Shown piece after piece: positions 36,974 to 49,083 of a DNA stretch of 64,000 nt (positions are counted from its first letter, which is position 1; every line of letters begins with the position of its first letter). Made by a program: the position numbers and the translations under genes. The notes beneath the pieces are model-generated. The model did not search any database, was not told the DNA's origin, and was given only the letters and a program-made list of their open reading frames with translations. Origin of the DNA: Artemia franciscana (taxonomy: Eukaryota; Arthropoda; Branchiopoda; Anostraca; Artemiidae); the NCBI RefSeq assembly GCF_032884065.1, contig NC_088864.1, positions 21,566,994 to 21,630,993 on the forward strand, given 5' to 3'.

Positions 36974-37156
36974 GTATTGATGTCACTTCCCCACTCTATT
37001 GCGGCAGCAGAGAGAAAATATTCTCCATTCAAGCTCATTAAGATCCATCTAGGAGACGACTTGGATCCCAGCACCATTTCTTCTCTTATGCATGTGCATA
37101 AGTTTGTGACTAAACGTACCATAGGATATTACCTGATGTACTTGTCTCGAAGGTGA
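36974..37156 (+). pseudogene. hAT transposase dimerisation-domain fragment
   Basis: One frame reads LPHSIAAAERKYSPFKLIK followed by a Ser/Leu-containing helix and a stop at 37154-37156. This matches the C-terminal hAT dimerisation signature: small hydrophobics, A-x-x-ER-x-[FY]S-x-[FL]KLIK, then an L-rich helix. About 60 residues remain. The catalytic DDE part is not recognisable upstream, so it is a relic. The short ORF at 36561-36782 was not linked to it. Confidence 0.55.
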
Positions 37157-38849
37157 GAAAATGGAAGTTCAAGGAGCTGAAGAAGATTAACGATTAATAT
37201 TCGTGTAAACCAAAACATTCATTTTCATAATCAAATTTAGTAATTATATTTTGTTGTCACTTCATAAATCATAGTTTGCCATTTTTTCTTTCAGTTCAAA
37301 AGTTGGTATAATTGTTTGCTTTCAATACGAGAAGAAGTTTAAAATCCTATTAAACTCTGTCAAAGTTGTCAGTTCAAGAATAAATAGGAAAGCTATAGAG
37401 GTAATTTACGTCCTATTACACGTCCCCATTAAATCATCGCCGTTGTCTCTCATGAAAAACAAACGACATCTGGGTGATGATCAATGAATTTTTTCTTCAG
37501 CTCTTCTTTTATTATTTTATATAGATATTTTTTTTTTTTACAAAAGGAAAGGATAGTTTTAAAGGAATTTTGTGTAGAAAATTAATGTTATAACATTTAA
37601 TTATTTGAATATGTCTGTATTTTTAAGCTGGAACCTATTTTCTTGGCCAAAGAGCAACCATAGAATATTGGAATTACATCTCTCCAAAGTTTTGCTAAGC
37701 TGTACTGCAGCTAATGGATAGTTATTGGTAAAAAAAAAAACATCCTATGTTTTCACTATTCATAAAAAAAAAGAATTTAGGCATTACAAATGGCTTCAAG
37801 GTAAGATAGTATATTCATTTTGATGAAATATACACGTCTTCAAACACATAGGACATACATGAACGCAACATCTTATACATGGCTCTATGACGGGGAATAA
37901 TGGTTGAGAAAACGCAGTAGAGGAAAATCAAAATTACAGGGAGGCGCAGTTGAGTTACGATGAAGCAGTTGACGGTGTATTTTGCTGGGGATATTACCAG
38001 GCAATCATTTTACACAAACGTAAAACCAAGGAAATTTTTTGAAACAAATTTCATCTTTGTCTTTGAGTCATCATTATGTCTATGTGTCTGCAGTATCTGG
38101 AAATGAGCACTTAAAATGGAGACTGTAATTAGTGCTGTGGACATAATCTGTGGGAATGTGGCATTTTTAGAGCTTTTACTATAAAAATTGCTTCTCTTTG
38201 TTCTGGCGACTGCTAGAGATGAATAGCACGTATAAAGTCACCTAAACATGTAATTATCAATAGCAAGCATCAATTCACCTAAAAACAGGTTTAAAATGTA
38301 TCCACTGAATAGTATCACAAACACTTCCGACTTTCACCCTGGAATCTGATTAAACTTAGAAAAAAAAAGGTAGATAATTGTCCTTTAACTCCCAGTCCTT
38401 AGCACCAAAAATTCCCATGTTCAAACATTTTCACTCGGCAGCTTCAGAATGTTGAGATGACTTGTTTGATGTTGCCCTTATGTAGATACTAGGGCATGCA
38501 TGACAACAGGCATTTTCAAGTGAAAATACTCTATCCAGTCTAGTGAGCCTTACTACATGAGGCTTAGACAATGAGGGCAATTGTGATTATGTCTGATAAA
38601 CTACAATCTACCACCAATTACAAGACATAAATACCACTATCCTATTTGCTTTACTTGATAGATATGAACACATTCAGTATATTTCAGTTATTCGCTGCTT
38701 ATTTGTCTTTTGGTGATTTTTTTCTAAGAGAAAATGGTGATTTTATTTTGCCTTCGGTGGCAACCCTAGTTAAGAGCCATAAAGCTTCAATATATTCTTA
38801 TTATTTATTTACTTTTTTCCCCAGAGCCACTTCATATGGAAGGGACTAA

Positions 38850-39240
38850 ACAAAATAAATTTTAAATGTTTTCACTTTTTTTTACTTTCATAAATTATAA
38901 ATTATCAAAACTTCAAGGAATAAATATCAGTGCCAGTCAATTAAACTGAAAATTCAAGTTATTTGTTTTTTGTTTTTTTTTTTTCCAGTGAAGTGCAAAT
39001 TTTGTTCTGGTCTTGAGAAGGCATGGCGGTTATCAGCCCTACTCATGTCAATTTCTGCTCGTTTTGACATTGATTTGGCTATTTATTGTAATTTCTGTTC
39101 GTTTTGAGTTTCATTTATTTATTGATAGTGGTCTGTGGTAGTTTTACGGTTGGAGGATTATTTGACTTTACTTCTGCTCATTTTTGGCCTTTACCCTTCT
39201 TTGGAAACCTTGTTTTGTGGAAAAAGTTTTTTAAATTAAT
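38850..39240 (+). repeat. Family E module
   Basis: Same order as at 27070-27420: TTTTAAATGTTTTCACTTT, AAGGAATAAATATCAGT, a T-tract, GTTCTGGTCTTGAGAAGGCA, TATTTATTGTAATTTCTGTT and the TTTGACTTTACTTCTGCTCA block. Confidence 0.75.
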
Positions 39241-39289
39241 CATTAGAAAAGGGGGGAATGTCTGACTGCGTGCAACCGAAAAGACTAAG

Positions 39290-42200
39290 GGTAATGAGGT
39301 GAAATTTCAGGGATTATTGGGGGGATGTTAAAATGAATAAAAAGACATCATGTGCAACCGGGTTATGAAAAAGGCGTATCTGCGATATCTTAGGAACAGG
39401 TAAAGGCATTAACTTGTAACTTTCAGAGCCACTACTGTTGCTATTGCTACTGTAACTGCAACTGCGATTGCTTGCAACTACTACTTCGATTACTAACGAA
39501 TGTGACTAAGAGTACTTGCGAGGGCGACTACTCGCAACTGTGAACACTTACGACTATGATTGTAACTACTTGCGACTCCGACTACTTTCAGGAAATGTTG
39601 AGGGGGAAACTGAGCAAAATTAAGATACACTATGTACATACTGGTTGTCAAAAAGGTGTATCAGGAATATCTCAGTTACGACTAGGGGTGTTAAGTTGAA
39701 ACTTTCACGACGGGTTCGAAAGTGATCGGAAGGCGACGAGCCCTTCCTCCACTCACTCTATTTAGATACCCCCTCCCCACACCAAACTAAAAAAAAACAA
39801 AACATCTTGTTCAAAATAGTCAAAAGGTCGAATAGCTACTCCTCCAGGGAGATCAATCCTCCCAGAGCCCCGGGACAAGGGTTATCAATTATGCAACTTT
39901 TCCATTGTTTGCATGCAGGATTTTCCATTGGGAAAGGGGGAATGCTTAATTCTGGGCGTTTCCAAAAAAGCTAAGGACGTTAACGTGAAACTTAAGAGTG
40001 TTGAGGGGGATTCTGAACTAAAGCATAAGACACTGTGTGCATCGAGTCTATCAAAAACTTTACGGCCGCTATTACTACTTCTAATACTGTGGCTGCAACT
40101 ACAACTAGTACGACTGCGATAACTTGCCACTATGACTGCGACTATTTCTACTTGCGACTACTTTCAGGATATATTGACGGGGATTTTGAAAACAAAATAA
40201 AAAAAAAACCAAGCTCATGCTGGTTGTCCCAAGGGCGCACCAGCAATATCATCAGGAACGACTGAGGACATAAGTTAGAACTTTCAGAACATGTTGGGGG
40301 GGGATGTTGAAGAGTGATCAAAGGGCAACCAACCCCCTTGGCCTTATTCAATGCTTCCCCCTCGACACTGATACAATTTTGGAAGGCCATTTCGCCCAAA
40401 ATAGTTAAAAGATATAATAATTATGCCTCCAGGAATGCCACTCGCCCTAAAGCCCCCGGGGCAAGGAACGTAAATTATGAAATTTGTTCATTTTTTACAT
40501 GGAGGATTTACCACTGGGAAATGGGGAAATGTTTGGTTCTGGGTGCATCCAAAAAGTCAAAGGGCATTGAAGTGAAACTTCGGGGAATTGCGAGGGGAAT
40601 GTTGAACTAAATCAAAAGAGACTATGTACATCAAGGTTATCAAAAAGGGAAAGGGTACTAGCTTGAAATTTTCAAGGTCACTACTACTGTTACTATGACT
40701 GTAACTGCGACTACTTGGGATTGTAACTACAACTATTTGCGACTACTTTCAGCAAATATTGATGTTGGTCAGAGGGCAGCCAGCCTCTCCCCCACTTGCC
40801 CTATTTAGATATCCCTTCTCAATACTGATCAAAATTTTGAAAAAAACAAACATTTTGTTGAAACAACCAAGAGGTCCAATAGCTGTGCCTCAAAAGATGC
40901 CAAGCACCCAGGGCAAGAGTTGTAAATTATGCAATTTGTCCATTGTTTACAAGCAGGATTTACCATTGGGAAAGGGAGGATCTTTGATTATGGGTGTATC
41001 CAAAAAACCTATGGGTGTTAAGGTAAAACTTAAGGAAATGTTGAGGGGAGGGGGGGGGGCTGAACTAAATCAAGAGACACTGTGCGCATCCTGGCTATCA
41101 AAAAGGGGAACCTGCAACATCTTAGAAACATCTAACAGTACTAACTTGAAATTTTGAGGACGACTACAGCTATAACTAGTGCGGCTTCAACTGTGACTAG
41201 TTGCGACTGGAACAACTTGCGACTGTAATTAAGTTGAAAATTTTAGGACATGATGTCAAAAACGGGAACCTGCAATATCTTAGAAACATGTAACAGTATT
41301 AACCTGAAATTTTGAGGACGACTACAACTATAACTAGTGCGGCTTCAACTGTGACTGGTTGTGACTCAAACAACTTGCGACTGTAATTAAGTTGAAAATT
41401 TTAGGACATGATGAAAAGTGCTTGGAGGGCAAACTGTCTTTTATTTTATGCTTCCTCTCACCACTGATCAAAATTACAAAATAGCCACTTTGTTCAAAAT
41501 AGTAAAAGGTCTAATAACTATGCCTCCGGGGATGCTATGCCCCCAAAGATGAAATTTTGGGGAATTCTGAGAAGGATGTTAAACAAAATCAAAAGACACT
41601 ATGTGCCTCCAGGTTACCAAAAGGGGTAACTGCAATATCTTAGGACCGGCTGAGGGTATTAACTTGAAACTTTCAGGACCACTATTTCTAGTACTACTGT
41701 GACTGCAACTTCGGTTACTTGTGACTGTGACTATCACTGCTTGCAACTGGGACACCGACTTCTAGCGAAGGTTAGTGCAACAACTTGCTGCTGCGACTAC
41801 TTACGACTCCCACTGCAATTGCAACGGCTTTCGACTGCGGCTACTTGTAACAGTGGCTGTGACTACTTGCATCTGGGACTGTGACTACCTGCGACGTTGA
41901 CTACTAGTGACTATAGCTACTCGTGACTGTGAATACTATTGACTGCGACTACTTGTGACTGTGACTAATGTTGCTTGCAATGGTGACAATGACTATTTGG
42001 AACCGTGACTATTTGCAACTATGACAACTTGCGACTACTAAAGACTGCAATACTTGCGACTGCGACTATTTGCGACTACTTGCAACTCAATACTTGCAAC
42101 TGTGACTACTAAACACTGCGAATAATTGCGACTTCGGCTACTTCCAATAATGAAAACTTACGACTGCGGCTGGAACTAATTGCGACATCGAATACAAATC

Positions 42201-42460
42201 CAATTCGATTGCTACTGCGGTTACTTGTGACTGTGACCCCTTGCAACTGGAAGCGCACCAACTTCCGACTGCGAATGCCACAAATCGTGACTGCAACTGC
42301 TACTACTTGTGACTGTCACCACTACTACTAATACTACTGCAATTGCAACTGTACATCCAAGCTGACCAACGGGCGCATCTAGACATGTCTATATTGATCT
42401 CAGGAAGTGCTATAGGTATTAAGTTAAACTTTCATGGAATACTAAGGGGGATATTAGAAG
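39290..42460. repeat. Composite array of family D, family C and GACTACTTGC decamers
   Basis: Family D units (39290, 39600, 40000, 40270, 40560, 41030, 41550 and 42340 regions) alternate with family C pieces and with long runs of a degenerate decamer, roughly TGCGACTACT / TGTGACTACT. The decamer dominates 41690-42330 (about 640 bp) and also occurs at 39430-39590, 40060-40170, 40680-40750 and 41160-41230. A near-identical direct duplication of about 180 bp is present at 41095-41240 and 41270-41415. Short Cys/Tyr/Thr-rich ORFs here are reads of the decamer. Confidence 0.8.
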
Positions 42461-42544
42461 TGTTTAAAGTCTTTAGTTTTTAAATGCTTAAAGTTTTTAG
42501 GCTTCATAGCATCAATACGAAAAATATTACGTAATAAAGCTTAC

Positions 42545-42676
42545 CAAATGCTCGAAGCTTTCCTGATCGAAAGTCACTGAGCAATTCCAGCAAGGCACTT
42601 TCCATATGCTTCACCTCAGATCCATCTGAGAAGAAAGAATGATGATTCACCAGCTGCCCAGAACCAGATATGGGAG
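42545..42676 (-). CDS. CCDC28-type protein, exon 2
   Basis: 132-nt exon bounded by acceptor CTTGCGTAG and donor GTAAGC, phase 1 at both ends, so it joins exon 1 and exon 3 in frame. It encodes the end of the Ala108 codon, residues 109-151, and the first base of Gly152. The conserved core reads HHSFFSDGSEVKHMESALLE then LLSDFRSGKLRAFG. In vertebrate CCDC28 the equivalent is an HSFL...DV..ME..LL.LL.DF.SG.L.AFG block, the most diagnostic stretch of the family. The Met-initiated upstream read of this frame (to 42755) is intron. Confidence 0.88.
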
Positions 42677-44639
42677 CTACGCAAGAAAAGAAAAAGCAAA
42701 AAGAAGCAGCAAAATAAAACAATAAAGCAAAATCAAAACATGTCAGCAATATCATTCAAAGTCTAGAATAAAAGGCTCTCTCCGACTTAATAAGGCGAGT
42801 AAAACATAAAAACGATATTTGGCAATAAAAACTAAAGAAAAATAAATGCAATAAAATCTTTGAAGAAGAAAAAAATGAGGTTAAAGATCGATTGTAGGAA
42901 AATTGAATATGTTTCATGGTGAAAGGGATCTAGCATATTTTTATAGCAATAGTTTTACTACATATATGGACCAAGTTCTAATTTGTGCATTGCCTCGACA
43001 TATTTCAATAGGTTACTTGTTCTTGAAGGCCCTATAACATTTTATTCCATTTTAAAGAAACAATGAACCCTATACACGTGGCATGGTTTTGATTTATTGT
43101 TCTCAGCTTTACCAGAAAGTTTCAGGCAATTTCACTAAAAGTGATTGAGCTATTAATCAAATAGGATCCCAATTAAAAAATTATTATTAATTAAAAAGGA
43201 TCCTGATCATTCAAATTAAGAAGCCAACATACTGAAAGTCATTTTAATACTTAGCCATTGGCCATTTAACTAAAAAATAGCAAACCCGAAATTCAACAGA
43301 AGTAACACTCAAATTCTGAACAGATTTTACAGCCTATCAAAGTATAACAGAGTAAAACGTTAAAAATAAATTGAACGAGTTAGAATGCTGGGTTTTATAC
43401 AATAATGCGTCTAAAAACAGTCAGCAATTAGATTTACAAAAATAAAAACAAAATTTATGGAAAAAACACAGCAATGCTAGTTAAAGGTTTTACTTGAAAT
43501 TGTGCTGTAGTTTGGACTGGTAGTCGTGAAAAAAAAATGTAAAAAAAGACTGTGGTTTAAGTAGAAATGAATTTTTGAGTGAGCTATCCCCTAGGGTTAA
43601 GATATTTCCGATAATCAAAAAAATGTTTTTCTTTAATTTATCATTTGTTTATTTATTAATACATCAAACGGTAAGCAATAATGCTTGTCTCTATAGACAA
43701 AAAACAAGAAGTAAGCTAATTTACAACACTAGCAACACTTATAATGTTAGAAGAAGAAAGAAAAAAAAAAAAAGCAACTCATATCCAAAACTCATAACTC
43801 AAACTTAACAAAAATTCATAACCAAAAGATCAACTTATAACTAATAACCAAACATCAAAAATTATGTCAAGTATCAAGTATTGTCGTTAAGTATTCATGA
43901 TTACTATGATTTTCTTTGTTAAAAACAAATTGTAGCAAATAAAAGAATACTTCAAGCTCAGAACACAAATACAAAAACGAGCCAATTACAATCTTCAAGG
44001 TCATTACGATTCAAGACACATATAGTTAAAAACAAAATGAAACAGCTTAATAGGTGGGATCAAAGAATAATTAAGTTTAAATAGGATTAAAAAATTGAAG
44101 TTTGATCGGAATTACACGAGACTAAAAGAATTATAAGTCGAAAAACATTCATTAGTTTTTCTTTATTTGGCTTATAGAAAAATATAAGTACAAAGAACAA
44201 AAAAAAGAACGAGCTGTGTCATCTGCACTTACTTTAATAGCATTATTGTCGCAAAATTTTGAAAACCTTAGATTTATCCTTCCATTGAGCCCTTACTCAA
44301 CTTCCTGTTTTCAGTTTCTAACTAAAAAAAAAAAATCAATACCCCCCCCCCGCAAGGCTCTGTGGTTGAGAATACAGGGAGACATATAAACAACCGGTCA
44401 AGTTTTAAGAGTGATAGGAACACAACCATTTAAATAAAGTAAACGAGAGCACACATATAACAGCATAAAGTGAATTTAAATCACGCCACAGCTTATTAAT
44501 CAAATACCCTGCTTCACCATATATCCTGGAGACTGGTATCATACAGTAATAAAATATTCACATACATTTAGTGTGGCAATAAGAGACATAAGACTGAATT
44601 AAACTATGGAATAACATGTTTAGAGTCAAAACAGGAAAA

Positions 44640-44890
44640 ATGTTTCAGCTTTCTAAGAATTCTGAGATTCCTCGATATCTTCATTTTAATTTGACTAATA
44701 TGATTTCTAAAGAGGAGATTCTGATCGAGAAGAATACCCAGGAACCAACATAAGGATCACTAGGTCTACTGAGAGAACCCCTTCGGAAAGTTGGGAACAA
44801 GCTTGAGAAATTCGCAAGAAAATCAGGAAGCTCGACTTAGCGACATTTAATGCCAAGCAGTTAACATCAAACCACAGAATTACTATCTTA
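44640..44890 (-). pseudogene. Non-LTR reverse transcriptase relic (post-palm region)
   Basis: Minus-strand frames read WFDVNCLALNVAKSSFLIF, then after a frameshift RPSDPYVGSW, then HISQIKMKISRNLRILRKLK. This is the usual order after the RT active site in CR1/Jockey-type elements: a W..N.L.LN..K segment, a [FV]LG..LD segment (lost here) and a helix HI..I..KISR.LGIL.KLK. Multiple frameshifts; it probably extends weakly toward 44460. Confidence 0.7.
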
Positions 44891-45024
44891 AAAGAAAAGA
44901 GTAGACTTAATGTAGATCAGGGGTTATAAAATTCGAAACATGTGGATTTTAAGACATTCTAAACACATTAATTAGGCGACTGGTTCTCAGTTTTTTTGTT
45001 CTTTTCCATTTTTCTTTGTTCTTT

Positions 45025-45320
45025 ATCACAGTGTTTTTTTTTTTATTGTATCATATTAACGACGCTTCTTGACTACTAAGGTCCCTGCGTCGGCCCTGCA
45101 GTGCATTCCTGCAGCATGATTTGATCTCTGGGTCCCGTATTACCAAGCAGTGTTTTTTTTTTTTTTTTTTTTTTTACCACAAACACAGTGTTTTAAAAAC
45201 AAACAGTGTGATAAAAAAAACAACTGTGTGATTTTTAACCACAAATACAAAAAAAACACAGTGTTTCTGTTTTTTTATCACAGTGATACCACCACGTCCC
45301 ATATTCAAACTTTTTTTTAC
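45025..45320. repeat. CACAGTG motif and poly-T/A cluster
   Basis: CACAGTG or its complement-like partner CACTGTG occurs many times between long T and A runs, including a ~25-T run at 45151-45175. The 65-codon ORF crossing it is low-complexity and not a gene. Confidence 0.6.
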
Positions 45321-45782
45321 AGGGAACACAATAGAAACCAAGATTAATTTGACTGAATATTAAATCAAGTTTATAATATTTAGAGTCTTTAATGAAACAT
45401 ATATACAAGTAGAATCAAAAAAGGAGGGCACAGTGTCTCCTGAGTCTTGAGGCTGAGGAGGCAAAACAAGATCTTCCCACCATACCTAACATAATGATAC
45501 ATTATTCTCTACACTTTTATTTTTCAGCTTTATCCATTCCTGAAACAACTAATTTTCAGCATGGTACTTGCCACAATTAGGCCCTATGGGGATTGAGCAA
45601 AATTTGCTCAAACTTCTTGCAAAATTCGTTATTTGATGAACATTGATCGTGGATATAGCCCTTTATGCAGACTTTTTTTTTTTTTACTGTTTTTGTTTAT
45701 AGAATGGAAAATGATTTATTGGCTAAAATAGCACAAAAGCTAGCATAAGCACGTCAGAACAGTTACAATTACCAAACAGATA

Positions 45783-46620
45783 TTAGGGGATAAACATAAT
45801 TAAAAAGTTCAATCCATTATTAAAATACGAAACAAAATAAAGAACAAAAGAGTTTTTGGTTATCATGGTCAACATTTGGGGACACAAGTCAAGTTGGGTA
45901 TTTGGAGCTCTACGAGCATTAAGTCTTGTATTAGAAAGGATTGGGGGATTTTCTTTGAAGGGGGGAGGAAGACGTCGGTGATAGTCAGAACTAAGGCACT
46001 TGTGACCAAAGTGCATGGCAAGGATGTGACGTCGTGATTCCAATATAGTAAGTTCAAGTCTAGTCAAACCTTCATCGTATGTAGTATAGGACATCAAAAG
46101 TATAAATTTATTGTTGTTTTTTTTTTAATGCTTTCAATTTTAGAACATAAGTCTTTGGTCAACCCAGGATGCCAGAAAGGGCAAGCATATTCAAGACAGG
46201 GTCTTATATAAGAACAATAAATTATTCTAAGGTTTTGGATTGATAGGGAGAACCATCTGAGAAGAAAGATTTAAGGAGAAAATTACCAGGTTTAAATAAG
46301 TGAGAAGTGTGGGACTTCTGTTTAAGGTCATTGTCCAACTGCACACCAAGCAGTTTAACCGTATTTAGATTTGGTATGCAAAGGTAATTATTGATAGGGG
46401 GGTATATTTTTTTAAAAGGAGAATAGCATTAAAATGCTTTTGGGAATGCTTAGGTTGAGTTTAACATTATCAAGATCATTCTTTCAGTTGTTAATGAGTT
46501 GTTAAGAAGTTTAATGTCCAAAATATTAGAGGCTTGACAAAGGTTAAGCAATGTCAAATCATCCGCAAATTTAAAAGCGTTGTCAAAACTTGGTAAAACA
46601 TAGTTAAAACAATTAAAAAT
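45783..46620 (-). pseudogene. Non-LTR reverse transcriptase relic (FADD to C-terminus)
   Basis: On the minus strand, from about 46610: NAFKFADDLTLLNL (FADD at 46558-46569), then in a shifted frame NVKLNLSIPKSILMLFS, then VKLLGVQLDNDLKQ (about 46365-46325). Next come PVLNMLALSG, an open frame LTRLELTILESRRHILAMHF (within 45783-46097) and FGHKCLSSDYHRRLPPP. Order and spacing match the distal RT and C-terminal half of CR1-type elements. Several stops and frameshifts exist. The intact catalytic FADD makes this less decayed at that point than the 15.5-kb copy, but it cannot be functional. Confidence 0.8.
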
Positions 46621-46639
46621 GCTAATTTACCCATGTCGA

Positions 46640-46910
46640 GGTCACCCACTGTGTCCTGCTTGAAAAACTTAGCATTTTTTCTTTAATCTTCTCTTTTTCC
46701 TTCAAGCCTATTATTTTCTAGTTTTGTCCTATGTTTGTATTTTTTATTTATTCATTTACTTTTGATAATGCTGATAAGTTCAGTCCTTATGTTTGTCACC
46801 ACCTAACACTTATGAGGTATGCTCTCGATTGGGGCATGTTATCAGTTTGTTTTTGTGCTGTATTGGTTTGAGTCAATAAATTCATTCGCTCATTCACTCA
46901 TCCTTTAGGT
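46640..46910 (+). repeat. Retroelement 3'-end-like segment with short tandem tail
   Basis: A T-rich region ends GAGTCAATAAATTCATTCGC then TCATTCACTCATCC. An AATAAA-containing end followed by a short tetra/octanucleotide tail is typical of CR1/RTE-type 3' termini. Its orientation is opposite to the adjacent RT relic, so it belongs to another insertion. Confidence 0.35.
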
Positions 46911-47150
46911 TCCAGGAAACAATAACAATAATAAGAAACATAGCAGGATTCTTTAGCCAAAAATTAGAGAAAGCATGCACAAAAACCACTTAAAATTGAG
47001 TTGCTTCATAGCCCTATAGTATTCTAAGCCTTTGGTTATAACTTTATTTTGTTTCTTTGGGAATTGCAATTTTGACGTTTTTCTTAGATTCATTATGTAA
47101 CTCTAATGACAAATACATTTAACAAAAGACAAAAAAATAAGTTAGCCTAC

Positions 47151-47472
47151 CTGTTGCTTTTTTATCACTTTCTTGTTTGCTATCAATCAAAGGATAATAG
47201 CCAGGTGAGTTGATAATTCCAGGATTCATTCTTGAAGACAAAACATCATCACCAGCAACTTTTGAAGCACTGGATACATTCCGCGAGTGAGCCCTTGAAT
47301 AAGTACTCCTTAAATCTTTCATTTCATATCCAATACTACTTCCTTCTACTGACTTTCTAGGGGACAAAGTCATGGGCACTGGAGTGGAGTCAACCTTAGC
47401 TAATGGGTGATAAAGACCAGCAGGTCTTGCAGGAACTGGAGGCGGTTGTTTATTTTCACTTGATAAGCTCAT
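47151..47472 (-). CDS. CCDC28-type protein, exon 1 (N-terminal)
   Basis: ATG at 47472; the exon ends with CAACAG before the GTAGGC donor at 47150, phase 1, exactly compatible with exon 2. It encodes residues 1-107 plus one base. The N-terminus is Pro-rich: PPPVPARP contains a PxxPxR class II SH3-ligand pattern, followed by a Ser/Arg-rich low-complexity stretch and GYYPLIDSKQ. N-termini of CCDC28 proteins are poorly conserved, so assignment rests on strand, phase, spacing and the joined length of 236 residues, near the usual ~200. The 5' UTR may be interrupted: TATTTGCAG lies just upstream (47532-47539), a possible acceptor of a non-coding first exon. Confidence 0.7.
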
Positions 47473-47719
47473 TTTAAAAATCAGCAGCTAACAAGACCTC
47501 ATGAAGATACCGGAAATCCAAGCAAAAATACCTGCAAATATGTTATATATTTTTTCAAGTCTATAACACTAATTTGCTGACAAAGGAAAAGCACAAGAGG
47601 CAAAGATGACATTCCACTTTTTGATTATATGATGAATTTATTAATTTCTGAAATTCGTCTATTTTTTTTCACAAACTTCTATGTCATGACCAATATCTAA
47701 CAGTACCATACCTGGCAGC

Positions 47720-48350
47720 TTTGCCTCCCTCCAAAAGGGCTCACTCGATTGGAAATTGAAAAGGCTAGTGCCCTGTTTAATAGTCGAAAGTGATTGGGGG
47801 GAAACTAACCCGCTCCAGTGCCCACCATTTACCCAAACACATCCAAATCAAAATTTTGAGATAGCCGTTTTGTTAAATGTAGTCGAAAGGTCAAGAAATT
47901 ATGTATTTGAGAATGAAAACCTCCCCCCCCCACAGCCCTCAGGGCAAGGGTTGTAAGTTATGCCCTCGGGGCATATAAGGTTTATATAGAAAGGGTGATT
48001 GTATGAACTTCAAAGGAGGCTCATTGGATTAGTAATCAGAAATTCTAGTGTCCTTTTTAAGACGAGAGTGATGAGGGGTGGATACCCCCTCACACCTTGT
48101 ATTTTCCCAAAATACATCTGATAGAAATTTTGAGATGGCCATTTGTTGTTGTAGAAACTTCGACAAAGGCCCGTTCGATTGGAAATTAAAGAGGCTAGTG
48201 TCCTTTTTATAAGTCAAAAGTGATTGGAGGGCAACAAGCCCCACCCCCACGCCCATCAATTCCCAAAATGCATCTAATCAAAATTTGGGACAGCCATTTT
48301 GTTCAGCATAGTTGAAAGGTCTGGAAATTATCTCTTTGCAACCCCCATGC
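47720..48350 (+). repeat. Family C array
   Basis: About two ~310-bp units with GCTCACTCGATTGGAAATTG, CTAGTGCCCTGTTTAA, AAATTTTGAGATAGCCGTTT and GGCAAGGGTTGTAAGTTATG blocks, matching the 24.8-26.1 kb array. ORFs at 47756-47956 and 48029-48259 are artefacts. Confidence 0.8.
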
Positions 48351-48689
48351 CTACTCTAGATAAGAATATAATTTGTTCTTTAATGAAAAGAAATGGCTGT
48401 GAATTGTCAGTTTAGTATACATATACTTTTATATATTGCTTAAAGTTTTAATAATTTTTCATTTATCAAAGTTAGGAGATTTTATCATATTTTGTTGTTT
48501 AATGTTGTAGGATGAAAGGATTAGAATGGTTTTTGGGTCTTCAATGAGAAAGTGAACGCAAAACAGATATGTTTGTTTAAAAAAAAAACACAAAACGAGT
48601 TTGTTCTAAAATAAGATTAATGACTGATAATTATATATTATAGCTATTAGACTAATGTATTAAGAAATTTATATTTTGTTATGTGCTTT

Positions 48690-49052
48690 ATTACTAGAAT
48701 TTTGAGATAGCCATTTGTTCAAAAACAGTCCAAAGATCACATCACAAGGCCTTAGGGGTTGACACACCCCCCCCCCCCAGAGTCCGGGGGCCAGAGTTGT
48801 AAGTTATGCCTCAGGAGCTTATAAGCTTTTAATGGAAGGTGTGGTTGTTTGAACTTTAGAGGAAGCTCATTTGATTGGAAATGTATGGTTCTAGTTTTAA
48901 GAGTCAAAATTGATGTAAGACATTATTTGTGCTTTACTGAAAACAAAATATGTTTTAAATGTTTTCACTTTTTACTTTCATAAATAAAAATATATCAAAA
49001 CTTTAAGGAATAAATATCAGTGTATATCAATTAAACTGACAATCCATGGTCA

Positions 49053-49083
<31 letters not shown>

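Larger units (their letters stand above)
34683..42544 (-). other. Intron 2 of the CCDC28-type gene
   Basis: 7.9-kb phase-1 intron, GT donor at 42544-42543 and AG acceptor at 34684-34683 on the minus strand. It contains a hAT-like MITE, a hAT dimerisation fragment, a family E module and the long D/C/decamer array described separately. 34683-35500 and 37160-38840 hold no recognised feature. Confidence 0.8.
42677..47150 (-). other. Intron 1 of the CCDC28-type gene
   Basis: 4.5-kb phase-1 intron. It carries two minus-strand RT relics (44640-44890 and 45783-46620), a CACAGTG/poly-T cluster (45025-45320) and a retroelement 3'-end-like segment (46640-46910). 42677-44460 is AT-rich with no recognised feature. 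Confidence 0.75.

Noticed and set aside
45150..45347. 65-codon ORF beginning with a poly-Phe run
   Set aside because: Produced by the poly-T tract and the CACAGTG cluster.
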